DNA from: Alistipes sp. CAG:831
GTDB lineage: Bacteria > Bacteroidota > Bacteroidia > Bacteroidales > UBA932
DNA length: 6,905 nt
Reading direction: 5' to 3'
NCBI GenBank assembly: GCA_000432775.1
Contig: HF990335.1
Span: 8,316 to 15,220, forward strand
Part shown: positions 6,869-6,905 of the stretch, piece by piece
Layout of the letters: each line of letters begins with the position of its first letter
Numbering within the stretch: the first letter of the stretch is position 1
Notes under the pieces: generated by a model
Told to the model about the DNA's origin: nothing
The model's database searches: none
Seen by the model: the letters and a program-made list of their open reading frames with translations, nothing else
Program-made: the position numbers and the translations under genes

Positions 6869-6905
6869 ATGACACTTATCAAATCTATCTCCGGTATCAG
6901 GGGCA
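6869..6905 (+). CDS. Phosphoglucosamine/phosphomannomutase, N-terminal start only (runs off window)
   Basis: An ATG at 6869 opens MTLIKSISGIRG and continues past the window edge. The 'SGIRG' motif close to the N-terminus, preceded by 'LIKS', is characteristic of alpha-D-phosphohexomutases and especially of the Bacteroidetes phosphoglucosamine/phosphomanno-mutase group (GlmM-like). These enzymes interconvert hexosamine or hexose 1- and 6-phosphates for cell-wall or glycan precursors. Only 12 residues are visible, so substrate and symbol cannot be fixed; the catalytic serine loop lies outside. The gene follows batE after 12 nt with no visible terminator, so read-through transcription is likely. 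Confidence 0.7.
   Translation, partial: MTLIKSISGIRG

Noticed and set aside
1..6905. A wholly new defence or mobile system
   Set aside because: Every gene fits a known bat operon; there is no transposase, integrase, nuclease or toxin gene, and codon use looks even across the window.

Overview
The window carries most of a Bacteroidetes-type Bat ("Bacteroides aerotolerance") operon, with all genes on the + strand and almost no intergenic DNA. The organism is most likely a member of the Bacteroidales with a fairly GC-rich genome (an Alistipes-like level would fit). This rests on the gene order DUF58 - DUF4381/BatD-like - batA - batB/C - batD - batE, on the 'AQ' signal-peptide ends typical of the phylum, and on the final 12 residues, which look like the start of a Bacteroidetes phosphoglucosamine/phosphomanno-mutase. 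The genus is an inference.

Layout: 1-440 is the 3' part of a DUF58 protein gene; the MoxR-type AAA+ ATPase that usually precedes it would lie outside the window. 464-1528 is a signal-peptide, single-TM protein with a periplasmic beta-rich domain and a cytoplasmic helical domain. 1521-2516 is batA and 2513-4258 is a batB whose reading frame continues into a complete batC-like TPR protein. 4260-6080 is batD and 6077/6083-6856 is batE. 6869 to the end is the first 12 codons of a phosphosugar mutase. Junctions are 23 nt, an 8-nt overlap, a 4-nt ATGA overlap, 1 nt, about 0 nt (2-nt gap from ATG, or 4-nt overlap from TTG) and 12 nt, so the whole block is probably one transcript with coupled translation. 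I see no internal promoter and no terminator.

How the parts may work together (known family features plus inference): BatA and BatB are membrane-anchored von Willebrand A proteins with intact metal-binding MIDAS motifs facing the periplasm. BatC and BatE supply periplasmic TPR repeats (BatE also an SH3-like domain), and BatD and the DUF4381-like protein supply large periplasmic beta-domains. The MoxR ATPase and DUF58 protein would act from the cytoplasm. The whole is thought to be a MoxR-VWA chaperone-like or envelope-stress complex, but its biochemical substrate is unresolved.

This is a known system, not a new one. The points most worth a second look are the in-frame BatB-BatC fusion with a possible internal start, the 61-residue Q/N/D-only linker, and a hand-visible homology between the cytoplasmic tails of the DUF4381-like protein and BatD.
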